From an uncultured bacterium (GTDB lineage: Bacteria; Nitrospirota; Thermodesulfovibrionia; Thermodesulfovibrionales; Thermodesulfovibrionaceae), in the NCBI GenBank assembly GCA_937924475.1, contig CALDSV010000056.1, positions 1 through 36,000 of the forward strand: a stretch of 36,000 nt of DNA, written 5' to 3'. A program made the translations under genes and the position numbers. Within the stretch, counting starts at the first letter, position 1. Every line of letters starts with the position of its first letter. Below the pieces are notes generated by a model, which was given only the letters and a program-made list of their open reading frames with translations, did not search any database and had not been told where the DNA came from. Shown piece after piece: positions 8,289-16,692 of this stretch.

Positions 8289-8985
8289 GGATTTAAAGAA
8301 AAGGCGCGTAGATCTTGGTAAATCAATAGATGAGATTTCTGATAAGACTAAGATAAAGAAAAGCTACCTTAAGGCAATAGAAGAGGGAAATTGGAAAGAC
8401 CTTCCTTTAGAGATTTATACCAAATCTTACATTAAAATTTATTCAGAAATTTTAGGAGTTAATCCCAAAAAATATATTGAAGAATATGAAAATTATTTAG
8501 CTACCTTGGAACAAAGTAAAAGAAAACAAGAAGTGATAGAAAAGAGACAAAATCTTAGTATAGAAAAATCTCACTGGAAAGTTTCAATTATAATTACTTT
8601 GATAGTTTTTACAATAATATTAGCACTTTACTATTTAGATAAAAGAGAATACCAAATCCCACCACCACCTCCTCCAGAGGCTGTTAAACCAACAACTCAA
8701 GAGAAGGTAAAAACCCGGGAAGAAACGGCTGAGAAAAAAGAGACTGCAATAAATAATCTTAAAATTGAAGCATTTGATCAAGTATGGATGAGAATAGTAA
8801 TAGATGATCAAGAAACAAAAGAATATTTATTAGAAAAGGGTCAGAAAATAAGCCTCCAAGGAATCAAGAACTTCAAACTACATATAGGAAATGCTGGAGG
8901 AGTAAGAGTCTACTTCAATGATGAGTATTTAGGAAAAATTGGAGAATCAGGTCAGGTTGTACATCTTAAACTTCCAAAGGATTAA
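8281..8985 (+). CDS. RodZ-like membrane protein with a cytoplasmic helix-turn-helix
   Basis: Members of this family link the MreB cytoskeleton to the membrane and help keep rod shape. The 234 residues have a RodZ-type helix-turn-helix (about 5-70: LKKRRVDLGKSIDEIS, IKKSYLKAIEEGNW, IYTKSYIKIYSEILG), a charged linker, one membrane segment (101-119), a short proline run (127-132) and a C-terminal beta domain of the DUF4115 type (about 153-234). The order cytoplasm, membrane, periplasm fits RodZ. It overlaps recR by 8 bases, and rnr follows 5 bases later. MreB genes are not in the window, so the role is inferred from domain layout. Confidence 0.85.
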   Translation: MPEDLKKRRVDLGKSIDEISDKTKIKKSYLKAIEEGNWKDLPLEIYTKSYIKIYSEILGVNPKKYIEEYENYLATLEQSKRKQEVIEKRQNLSIEKSHWKVSIIITLIVFTIILALYYLDKREYQIPPPPPPEAVKPTTQEKVKTREETAEKKETAINNLKIEAFDQVWMRIVIDDQETKEYLLEKGQKISLQGIKNFKLHIGNAGGVRVYFNDEYLGKIGESGQVVHLKLPKD

Positions 8986-8990
8986 TAAAA

Positions 8991-11081
8991 TTGGATAAAG
9001 ATATAGTTTTAGACTTTATCAGAAAATCTTCTAAGCCTCTAAGTTTCAGAGAAATATCAGAGGGTCTTAATCTTAAATCTTCTATGAGGAAAAAATTAAA
9101 GAAGCTTCTTCAGGATTTGATTTCTGAGGGTAATATTATAAGAAATAGAAAAGGTCTTTACCTTCCCCTTAAAGAGGCAAAATTAGTAACAGGATATTTT
9201 GAAGCTCATAAAGAGGGATATGGATTTGTGATCCCTGATTCTCCAAAGGAAACCGACATATTTATCCCACCCCATGCAACTTTTGGAGCTATGCATGGTG
9301 ATAGAGTTATTGCAAGAGTAGAACAGAGGAGGAAGAGAGAGGGAGCTATAATTCGGATTCTTGAGAGAGCCATCAGCAGAGTCGTTGGTTTTGTTGAAAA
9401 AATAGGTCCTATTTTTTATATCAGACCAAGAAAAAGAATAATTCAGCAACAAATAATATTAAGTCCTGAACAAAAAAATATCAAAGCAGGTTGTCTTGTT
9501 TTAGCTGAAATTATAAAGTATCAAAAAATCAACAATCCCCTAATAGCAAAGGTTATTAAGATTTTTGAAAAACCCAAAACTCCTAAGGATGATATAGAAA
9601 TACTCATACAAGAATATGATCTTCCTCAGAAATTTTCTATAGAATCTGAAAAGGAAGCGAAAAAAATTCAAAATACAAAAGTGAATACAAAAAGAAATCT
9701 AAAAGGTAGAGTAGATTTAAGACACATCACCACCGTAACTATTGATGGAGAATCAGCAAAAGATTTTGATGATGCAATTTCCATAAAAAAAACTAAAAAG
9801 GGATTCATTCTTTGGGTTCACATAGCTGATGTAAGTCACTATGTTAAATGGGATAGCCCCCTTGATTTAGATGCAAGACAGAGAGGAACAAGTATTTATT
9901 TCCCTGATAGAGTAATTCCTATGCTACCACCCCAGCTCAGTGAAAATGTATGTAGTTTATTACCTAAAATACCGAGACTTACTTTTACTGTAGAAATGCA
10001 TTTTTCAAATGCAGGAGAGCTTAAAGAGAGAGATTTCTATCCCAGTATTATTCAAACTGCCAAGAGAATGACTTATAACTCTGTAAGTAGGATCTTAGTA
10101 GAAAGAGATAATGAGGAGATTAAAAGATATAAAAAATTAGTACCCTATCTTGAAAAGATGGCTGAACTATGTGAATTGCTTAAGAACAAGAGGAAAGCAA
10201 GAGGGAGTTTAGATTTTGATCTTCCTGAACCCGAAATACTCTTAGATATCAAAGGAGACCCTCAAGCAATAATTAAAGCAGAGAGAAACCTTGCTCATTT
10301 TATCATAGAAGAATTTATGATTGTTGCCAATGAAGCTGTAGCAGAATTTTTATATTCTAATAAAATTCCCTCTCTCTACAGAGTACATGAAACACCTGAA
10401 CAGAACAAAATTCAGTATCTTACGAGAATAATAAAAAATTTAGGTATTTTAAAAGAAGACATTAAACCAAAAGATTTTCCAGAATTGATTAGATTAATTA
10501 AAGATACACCCTATGAGGAAATTGTCAATTATCTAATACTTAGAAGTCTAAAACAGGCGAGATACAGTCCCGAAAATGTAGGACATTTCGGTCTTGCCTC
10601 AGAATGTTATACTCATTTTACATCACCTATAAGAAGATACCCAGACCTTGTTGTTCATAGAATACTAAAGGAATTTATTATGAAGAAAAAGTTATCTAAG
10701 GAAAGACTAAGTTTCTTAGAGAAAATATTACCAGAAATTGCCATCCATAGTTCTCGCATGGAAAGAAGAGCCGATAGTATTGAGAGAGATTCTATCCAGA
10801 TAATGAGAGCTTGGTTTATGAAGGATAAAATAGGCGAAGAATTCTCCGGAAAAGTGACAATGGTTACTCCAGAAGGATTGAGGGTTAGACTTGAAGATTA
10901 TTTTATTGATGGTTTTCTTCATTTATCCCATATGACCGATGATTTTTATCAATTTGATGAAAAGAGATATTGCCTTGTGGGACTTAAAAAACGGAGAAAA
11001 TTTACTATCGGAACATCCATTATGGTTAAGGTATCAAAGGTAAGTCTCGATGAGCGTGAGATATTTTTTGACCTTCTATGA
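8991..11081 (+). CDS. rnr: Ribonuclease R
   Basis: Processive 3'-to-5' exoribonuclease that degrades structured RNA; in other bacteria it also helps clear mRNA with tmRNA. The 696 residues show an N-terminal winged helix (1-60), a cold-shock domain (about 67-110, EGYGFVIPD), a second OB region, the RNB catalytic domain (about 240-570, with the metal-binding DFDDAIS near 258-264, FPDRVIPMLPP, YRVHETP, FTSPIRRYPDL), and a C-terminal S1 domain (about 616-696). The start is TTG, 5 bases after the rodZ-like stop, with AAAGG upstream. The last 56 bases overlap the opposite-strand bioC-like gene. Confidence 0.95.
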   Translation: MDKDIVLDFIRKSSKPLSFREISEGLNLKSSMRKKLKKLLQDLISEGNIIRNRKGLYLPLKEAKLVTGYFEAHKEGYGFVIPDSPKETDIFIPPHATFGAMHGDRVIARVEQRRKREGAIIRILERAISRVVGFVEKIGPIFYIRPRKRIIQQQIILSPEQKNIKAGCLVLAEIIKYQKINNPLIAKVIKIFEKPKTPKDDIEILIQEYDLPQKFSIESEKEAKKIQNTKVNTKRNLKGRVDLRHITTVTIDGESAKDFDDAISIKKTKKGFILWVHIADVSHYVKWDSPLDLDARQRGTSIYFPDRVIPMLPPQLSENVCSLLPKIPRLTFTVEMHFSNAGELKERDFYPSIIQTAKRMTYNSVSRILVERDNEEIKRYKKLVPYLEKMAELCELLKNKRKARGSLDFDLPEPEILLDIKGDPQAIIKAERNLAHFIIEEFMIVANEAVAEFLYSNKIPSLYRVHETPEQNKIQYLTRIIKNLGILKEDIKPKDFPELIRLIKDTPYEEIVNYLILRSLKQARYSPENVGHFGLASECYTHFTSPIRRYPDLVVHRILKEFIMKKKLSKERLSFLEKILPEIAIHSSRMERRADSIERDSIQIMRAWFMKDKIGEEFSGKVTMVTPEGLRVRLEDYFIDGFLHLSHMTDDFYQFDEKRYCLVGLKKRRKFTIGTSIMVKVSKVSLDEREIFFDLL

Positions 11082-11811
11082 AAAGAACTTCATAGGTTGC
11101 TTTCACCCCTTTCTGATTGCCAAAATATTTTTCATAAACCTGACAAAATTTTTTAAAAGAATCCTTACCGGAGAACTTTTTATTCTCTGTAAAATTAGTA
11201 CCTGTCCTTTTTAGACAATAGAGTAAATCTGCTACCGTAGGATATTTTTCAATGAATTGTTGGGAATAAAATTTATATCTTATGCTGGGAATGGAATCTA
11301 AGAGATTTAAATAAAAGGAAGAGGGCTTTAGGTTATAAAGAGAACCGAAGCCACTTAATTTTGATGCTTCTTTTATTTCATAAAGAGTATTAGGGATAAA
11401 AATTGAAAAATAAAACTTAGCACCTTCCCTAAGAAGACTAAGAATATCTAAAAAGCTTCCTCTTTCATTCATCCAATGAAGTGTAGAAGAACTGATTAAG
11501 AGATTAACACTATTTGGTTTTATGGGTAAATTCTCAGCTTCTGCATTTATGTAGAAACATGACATTTTTAGAGAATCTTTTAGTTTCCTAAGCATTCCAA
11601 AAGAAATATCGATGTTTATATATCTTTTGAAGGAAATTTTTTTAATTAGTGGTATCGTTATAAAACCTAAACCTGAGCCGATTTCTACCACAGTTTCATA
11701 AAAATCAGAGTTTATCATCTCTAAAAGATGAATTGCTACTTTCTTTTGTATATATCCCGATTGATCGTAGGTATTTGAAGCTTTTTCAAAATAAAATTTT
11801 ATAGGCTTCAT
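11026..11811 (-). CDS. bioC: BioC-like malonyl-ACP O-methyltransferase
   Basis: SAM-dependent methyltransferase. BioC methylates malonyl-ACP so that fatty-acid enzymes can build the pimeloyl chain of biotin. The 261 residues match the BioC pattern: FYFEKASNTYDQSGYIQKK at the start, motif I VVEIGSGLGF (41-50), INIDISFGML (66-73), INAEAENLP, LISSSTLHWM, and the late LKRTGTNF. No other biotin genes are nearby, so a different substrate is possible. No Shine-Dalgarno sequence precedes the ATG; a TAAACT -10-like hexamer ends 5 bases before it. The 3' end lies over the end of rnr for 56 bases. Confidence 0.8.
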   Translation of the reverse strand: MKPIKFYFEKASNTYDQSGYIQKKVAIHLLEMINSDFYETVVEIGSGLGFITIPLIKKISFKRYINIDISFGMLRKLKDSLKMSCFYINAEAENLPIKPNSVNLLISSSTLHWMNERGSFLDILSLLREGAKFYFSIFIPNTLYEIKEASKLSGFGSLYNLKPSSFYLNLLDSIPSIRYKFYSQQFIEKYPTVADLLYCLKRTGTNFTENKKFSGKDSFKKFCQVYEKYFGNQKGVKATYEVLFIEGQKISHAHRDLPLIP

Positions 11812-12074
11812 CTTAAAGTTTAACAGAAAGAGTATTTGTCTTGGAATTAGTCTTAGATTCTAATTAAACATAGATAGTTAAAATTATAACTTTAAGCCAT
11901 CAAAAGATATGAGTAATACATTTTTTCAAGTGCAAAAAATTTTAAATTTACAAAATTTAAAAAATTCTCTTTATTGAGATTATTAAGAAATATTTAAGAG
12001 ATCATAAATGTTAATTTTCATTACGATAGTTTTATCTTAATGTGGTATAATGTCATAAAAAAAGGAGGAGTGTT
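11812..12074. other. Divergent intergenic region, bioC-like / dapA
   Basis: 263 very AT-rich bases holding the start regions of two divergent genes. The only clear elements are the dapA promoter and its ribosome binding site. I see no conserved riboswitch fold, tRNA or small gene. Confidence 0.6.
12021..12051 (+). promoter_or_regulatory. dapA promoter (extended -10)
   Basis: TGgTATAAT at 12043-12051 is a perfect extended -10. A weak TTACGA lies at 12021-12026 with a 19-base spacer. The predicted start near 12058 gives a leader of about 17 bases containing AAAGGAGGAG (12061-12070). Confidence 0.7.
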
Positions 12075-12950
12075 ATGTTTAAAGGTTCAATGGTGGCAAT
12101 AGTTACACCTTTTAAAAAAGGAAAATTAGATGAAAAAGCACTGGAAAAACTTATAGAATGGCACATTAAAGAGGGAACTCACGCTATAGTTCCTTGTGGT
12201 ACAACAGGAGAAGCTTCAACTCTGGACTATGAAGAGCATTATAAAGTGATTGAAATTACTGTAAAAGTAGTTAACAAGCGAATTCCTGTTATTGCCGGAA
12301 CTGGTTCAAATTCCACTGAGGAGGCTATAATGATAACTAAGAAAGCAGAGCAATTAGGTGCAGATGCGGTTTTGTCTGTGACACCCTATTATAATAAGCC
12401 AACTCAGGAAGGTTTATATAGACACTTCAAGGAGATTGCTGACAAAACAGGTTTACCAGTAATACTTTATAATGTACCGGGAAGAACATCTTTAAATATG
12501 TTACCTCAAACTGTAGCGAAACTTGCTGAACATAAAAGAATCGTAGGAATAAAAGAAGCAAGCGGTGATATGAAGCAAGTTAGTGATCTCATAAGATTAT
12601 GTGGTAATGAATTTATTGTATTGTCAGGAGACGATTTTACAAATCTACCTTTACTTGCCCTCGGTGGAAAGGGTTTTATTTCCGTTACAGCTAATATATG
12701 TCCCAAAGATTTATCTGATCTATTTAATTATTGGGAAAAAGGAGATATAAATAAAGCAAGAGAAATTCATTATAAATTGGAACCCCTTAATAAAGCCATG
12801 TTTATAGAGACTAATCCAATACCTGTAAAAACAGCTCTTGCCATGATGGGTAAAATAAAGGAGGAATTCAGATTACCCCTTTGCCAGATGAATAAGGAAA
12901 ACAAGGAAAAGTTGGAGCAAGTACTTAGGAGTTATGGCCTTGTCAAATAG
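12075..12950 (+). CDS. dapA: 4-hydroxy-tetrahydrodipicolinate synthase
   Basis: Condenses pyruvate with aspartate semialdehyde, the first committed step to diaminopimelate and lysine (cytoplasmic TIM barrel). The 291 residues carry GTTGE (42-46), the catalytic Tyr132 in LYNVPGRT, and the Schiff-base Lys160 in VGIKEASGD. The length is typical. The strong ribosome binding site AAAGGAGGAG is 4 bases before the ATG, with a clear promoter upstream. recN starts directly after the TAG stop, an odd partner for a lysine gene but probably on the same message. Confidence 0.97.
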   Translation: MFKGSMVAIVTPFKKGKLDEKALEKLIEWHIKEGTHAIVPCGTTGEASTLDYEEHYKVIEITVKVVNKRIPVIAGTGSNSTEEAIMITKKAEQLGADAVLSVTPYYNKPTQEGLYRHFKEIADKTGLPVILYNVPGRTSLNMLPQTVAKLAEHKRIVGIKEASGDMKQVSDLIRLCGNEFIVLSGDDFTNLPLLALGGKGFISVTANICPKDLSDLFNYWEKGDINKAREIHYKLEPLNKAMFIETNPIPVKTALAMMGKIKEEFRLPLCQMNKENKEKLEQVLRSYGLVK

Positions 12951-14585
12951 ATGATTGAAGAATTAGGAATTAAAGATTTTGCCATTATTGACAAAATTAC
13001 TTTACCTCTAAAAAGAGGATTCAATGTACTTACTGGCGAAACAGGAGCTGGGAAGTCTATTATTGTTGATGCCTTAAGTATTTTAATTAAAGAAAAAGTT
13101 TCATCTGCTGACTACATAAAACATGGAAAAACAGAGGCTGTAGTGGAGGTTGTTTTAACGGATGATTTTTCTGAGGATGAGAATTCTACGATTATTCTAA
13201 AGAGAATTTTAAGTTCTCAGGGTAAAAGTAGAGCTTATATAAATGATTCTGTTTCAACAATACAAAACTTCGTAAAATTTGCTTATCAATACATAAATAT
13301 TCATGGTCAACATGAACATACCTCTTTACTCAAAAAGGAAAATCACATTGATTTTCTTGATAATATGGCTGGACTTATTGATGAAGTTATAGAGTTCAAG
13401 TCCCTTTATGAAAAATATCAATTTATAAAAAACGAAACAGAAAAGTTAAAAGAGGACTTAGAGATTAACAAACAAAAATTAGAGCTTTATCAATATCAGC
13501 TAAATGAAATAAGTGAAGCTCAATTAATGGAAGAAGAAGAAAAAGAATTGATTGAAAAGCTTGAAATTTTAAAAAATATTTTCAAACTAAGACAGATGGC
13601 TGAAGAATCATTTAAGTTTTTGTATGAAGACAAACAATCAGTATATACAGTTTTATCAAAGATTTTATCCCATATGGATGCTCTATCGAAGATCGACTCT
13701 AAAACCTTAGAAATTAAATCATATCTTGATAATGCCTTTGCCAATATTGAAGAAGCTATCCATTTACTAAGAAAAGTAAAATCATCCTATGAATCAGATC
13801 CTGAGGAATTAGAAAGAATAGAGCAAAGACTTACATTAATCAATAAATTAAAAAACAAATATGGCAAAACAATTAAGGATATATTTCAGTATGCTAATGA
13901 GCTAAAAAATAAAATTAAAACTTTAAGTTTAACTGAAGAAAAAATTGAAATTAAAGAAAAAGAATTATTAAAATTGTTCGCTAAAATAGAAGAACTGTCA
14001 AAGAAATTATCACAGAGTCGCAGAGAGGCGGCTAAAAAATTAGAGAGAGAAATCGAAGAGGAACTTAAATTTTTAGGTTTTACATTTCCTAAAATTAATA
14101 TAAAAATTGAAGATTGTCCTCTTCACGCTAAGGGAATAGATGATGTTGAATTTTATTTCTCCGCAAATCCCGGTGAGCCTCCAAAGCCATTGAGTAAAAT
14201 TGCCTCAGGAGGCGAACTTTCCAGACTCATGCTTGCTTTTAAATGTGTTGAGCTAAAATTAGTCAAAAAAGGTTTAAAATCGATGACCTTAGTTTTTGAC
14301 GAAATAGATTCAGGTATTGGTGGCAAAGTAGCTGAAAATGTTGGTAAAAGACTTAAAGATTTAGCAACTTATCATCAAGTACTATGCATTACTCATCTTC
14401 CACAGATAGCTGCTTATGGTGATCATCATCTAATAATAGAAAAACAAATTGAGGATAAAAAAACCAAAGTACTTGTAAGGTCTCTTTCAGATGAAGAGAG
14501 AAAGAGAGAGATAGCAAGAATGCTTAGCGGGAGAATCACCGAGAGATCTCTTTTTCATGCTGAGGAATTGCTGTCAGAAAAATGA
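12951..14585 (+). CDS. recN: DNA repair ATPase RecN
   Basis: SMC-like protein that acts at double-strand breaks. The 544 residues have Walker A GETGAGKS (29-36), QHEHTSLL in the head, a long coiled-coil middle (about 150-380, very rich in Glu, Lys and Leu), the ABC signature ASGGELSRLM near 418-427, and Walker B LVFDEIDSGIGG near 447-458, followed by the CITHLPQIAAYGDHH switch region. The ATG directly abuts the dapA stop, and the end overlaps the radical SAM gene as ATGA. Confidence 0.96.
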   Translation: MIEELGIKDFAIIDKITLPLKRGFNVLTGETGAGKSIIVDALSILIKEKVSSADYIKHGKTEAVVEVVLTDDFSEDENSTIILKRILSSQGKSRAYINDSVSTIQNFVKFAYQYINIHGQHEHTSLLKKENHIDFLDNMAGLIDEVIEFKSLYEKYQFIKNETEKLKEDLEINKQKLELYQYQLNEISEAQLMEEEEKELIEKLEILKNIFKLRQMAEESFKFLYEDKQSVYTVLSKILSHMDALSKIDSKTLEIKSYLDNAFANIEEAIHLLRKVKSSYESDPEELERIEQRLTLINKLKNKYGKTIKDIFQYANELKNKIKTLSLTEEKIEIKEKELLKLFAKIEELSKKLSQSRREAAKKLEREIEEELKFLGFTFPKINIKIEDCPLHAKGIDDVEFYFSANPGEPPKPLSKIASGGELSRLMLAFKCVELKLVKKGLKSMTLVFDEIDSGIGGKVAENVGKRLKDLATYHQVLCITHLPQIAAYGDHHLIIEKQIEDKKTKVLVRSLSDEERKREIARMLSGRITERSLFHAEELLSEK

Positions 14586-15781
14586 GAGTAATTTTTAATG
14601 AGAATATTTACAATAAATATAGCATTTCTGCCTTAATATCAGCTTTAGAACATAAGGGATTATTAGAAGATATAGAGGTTATTATAGAAGATTCCGACTT
14701 CTTTAAGGAATTTAAAAGCCATAGAGATAAAGTTATATTTTGTTTCTCTTTTTGCTCTCCTCAAAAATGTAATGTTTTTGATTCTTTGAGAAAACTCAAA
14801 GAAAATTATCCAGAGGCAATTTTTATTGCAGGAGGACCACATCCTTCTGGTGATCCGGAAGATACATTAAAAGCAGGCTTTGACTATGTTTTGGTAGGTG
14901 AAGGAGAAAATACTTTGCCGAAGCTATTAAAGACTCTCCATACTTCAGAAGTAAAGAGTAAAATTATAAATGGAGATAGAGTAGATATTAATAATTTTCC
15001 TCCCTGGAGTGAAAAATTTCATAGATTGTCTCCAATTGAAATAACAAGAGGATGTCCCTATGCCTGTAAATTTTGTCAGACAAGCTTTTTATTCGGCACA
15101 AAACCTCGTCACAGAAGCATTGAAAATATAATTGAATACGTAGAAAAATTTTATAAAAATGGCAAAAGAGATTTAAGATTCATTACACCAAACGCCCTAT
15201 CATACGGTTCTCCAGATGGTAAGACTATTAATTTACAATTAATAGAGAGATTACTCAAGAGTATAAGAGAGATTTCAGAATCCATTAGAATCTTTTTTGG
15301 AACTTTTCCTTCTGAAGTAAGGCCAGAATTCATCAATAAAGAAGTCTTACAACTGATAAAGCCTTACATCTTTAATAAAACCCTTACCATAGGCGCACAA
15401 ACAGGAAGTGATAGTTTGTTACTAAAAATAAATAGAGGGCATACCATAGATGAGGTATATTATGCTGTAGATAATGCAACAGAGTGTGGTTTTTCTGTTA
15501 ATGTTGATTTTATTTTTGGTTTTCCTGAGGAAACAGAAAAGGATCAGATTGAGACTATAAATTTTATTGATAGATTAATTTCTTTAGGAGATAAAAGAAA
15601 TGTCTCAGTTAAAATTCATGCTCATCATTTCATGCCTCTTCCTGGTACTCCTTTCCATAATAAAAAACCAGCGAAGCTTTCAGAAAAACTTACTCGTTAC
15701 TTAGGAAGACTTTACAATAGAAAGAAAATCTTTGGTGATCTTTATAAACAAATTCTTTTCTGTAAGAGATTAATCAAATAA
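14582..15781 (+). CDS. Radical SAM protein with N-terminal B12-binding-like domain
   Basis: The first 130 residues look like a cobalamin-binding Rossmann domain (FIAGGPHPSGDP and GFDYVLVGEGENTL are typical of B12-binding radical SAM proteins), but I do not see the His-containing DxHxxG motif. The radical SAM core follows, with the 4Fe-4S cysteines C158, C162 and C165 in RGCPYACKFCQ. It resembles the MJ_1487 subgroup of TIGR-type B12-binding/radical SAM proteins, whose reaction is unknown to me. Length is 399 residues. It overlaps recN by ATGA, so it is the last gene of the dapA-recN message. Substrate not predictable. Confidence 0.85.
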   Translation: MRVIFNENIYNKYSISALISALEHKGLLEDIEVIIEDSDFFKEFKSHRDKVIFCFSFCSPQKCNVFDSLRKLKENYPEAIFIAGGPHPSGDPEDTLKAGFDYVLVGEGENTLPKLLKTLHTSEVKSKIINGDRVDINNFPPWSEKFHRLSPIEITRGCPYACKFCQTSFLFGTKPRHRSIENIIEYVEKFYKNGKRDLRFITPNALSYGSPDGKTINLQLIERLLKSIREISESIRIFFGTFPSEVRPEFINKEVLQLIKPYIFNKTLTIGAQTGSDSLLLKINRGHTIDEVYYAVDNATECGFSVNVDFIFGFPEETEKDQIETINFIDRLISLGDKRNVSVKIHAHHFMPLPGTPFHNKKPAKLSEKLTRYLGRLYNRKKIFGDLYKQILFCKRLIK

Positions 15782-15797
15782 ATTGTAATTAGAAGGG

Positions 15798-15829
15798 GCA
15801 TCCCTAAATCTCTCTGTATTTAGAGATGC
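15798..15829. terminator. Hairpin between convergent genes
   Basis: GCATCCCTAAAT (15798-15809) and ATTTAGAGATGC (15818-15829) form a 12-bp stem with one C-A mismatch and an 8-base loop, placed between the convergent radical SAM and cytochrome genes. The following T-tract is weak (GTTTTG), so it may be a poor or bidirectional terminator. Confidence 0.5.
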
Positions 15830-15861
15830 ATAAGTTTTGAGAATTAATTTTTATAATTAAG

Positions 15862-16608
15862 TTAGAGAGTTTTTAGATATTCAATAATATCCTTAATCTC
15901 TTCATCTTTTAAATCTGTAAAAGCAGGCATAAATCTATAAGGTTTTCTAATTTGATTTGTTATATTTTCTGGAGTTGCTGGTTTTTTACTAACTGGTAGA
16001 TTTTTTTCACTTAATATTCCCTTTAATCCTGGTGCTGCTCTTATGAAATCTTTTCTGTCAGTATAATGACAAGATGAGCAAATCTGAGAAAATAATTTTT
16101 TCCCTCTCTCCACATTTCCTTCTTTATTCATAGCATACATTTCAGCTTTTAATTTTGAATTATTGTTAATTTCAACTTTATCAGTTACTAATTTATCTCC
16201 TACAACTATGGAATACCCTGTGGAGAAGGCTATAAGGTTAAATGTTAAGAGCACTATTAATACTCCTAAGAGCTTTGCATAAGAGTAAAACTGCCTATAA
16301 AACTTAATGAATAATATTTTTAAAGATAGCAATAAAAACACAGCCACTGCAGAAAAAGCATGTAATGTTGCACGAGGAGTTAATTCTGCTTTTGATTTGG
16401 AGAGTAAATAGATGCAGAGTATGGAACCAACTATGAATACAATAAAGAAAAGTCTACCATTAATTCTATGAAGAGTTTTAAGTAGAGTCATGTTAATCCT
16501 CCTTTCATTTTGTCCAAATATTTCAAACATTGTAAATGTGGCAATTAATGATAAGAACAAAAGAATTGCAGATATAGATAGCTTAAAAAACATGTCAAAT
16601 TTTAGCAT
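15862..16608 (-). CDS. Membrane-anchored monohaem cytochrome c with four membrane helices
   Basis: 248 residues. Four hydrophobic helices (about 8-28, 52-70, 80-100, 110-130) precede a soluble cytochrome c domain with haem motif CSSCH (177-181) and likely axial Met227 in RFMPAF. Positively charged loops at 29-51 and 101-111 predict an N-out topology, which puts the C-terminal haem outside the membrane, as it must be. His47 and His83 sit near membrane helix ends and might bind a second haem. Probably an electron carrier to or from a membrane partner. The start is uncertain: ATG 16608 or the in-frame ATG 16593; neither has a Shine-Dalgarno site. It lies 84 bases downstream of uvsE. Confidence 0.75.
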   Translation of the reverse strand: MLKFDMFFKLSISAILLFLSLIATFTMFEIFGQNERRINMTLLKTLHRINGRLFFIVFIVGSILCIYLLSKSKAELTPRATLHAFSAVAVFLLLSLKILFIKFYRQFYSYAKLLGVLIVLLTFNLIAFSTGYSIVVGDKLVTDKVEINNNSKLKAEMYAMNKEGNVERGKKLFSQICSSCHYTDRKDFIRAAPGLKGILSEKNLPVSKKPATPENITNQIRKPYRFMPAFTDLKDEEIKDIIEYLKTL

Positions 16609-16627
16609 ATTATGCTATAATTTGCAA
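16599..16627 (-). promoter_or_regulatory. Possible promoter for the membrane cytochrome gene
   Basis: On the minus strand TTGCAA (16627-16622), 17 bases, then TAAAAT (16604-16599), five bases before the in-frame ATG at 16593. An alternative TTTACA-16-TATAGC pair ends five bases before ATG 16608. Either would give a near-leaderless message. Confidence 0.35.
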
Positions 16628-16692
16628 TATTAAAATGTAAATTTTAAAATATGATTGTAAAGCCCCTTACTGCCATGAATTCTCTTTATGCA

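Noticed and set aside
11076-11095. Inverted repeat CTATGAA / TTCATAG at the rnr stop codon as a terminator
   Set aside because: Only 7 bp, AT-rich, no T-run on either side, and inside the bioC-like coding frame.
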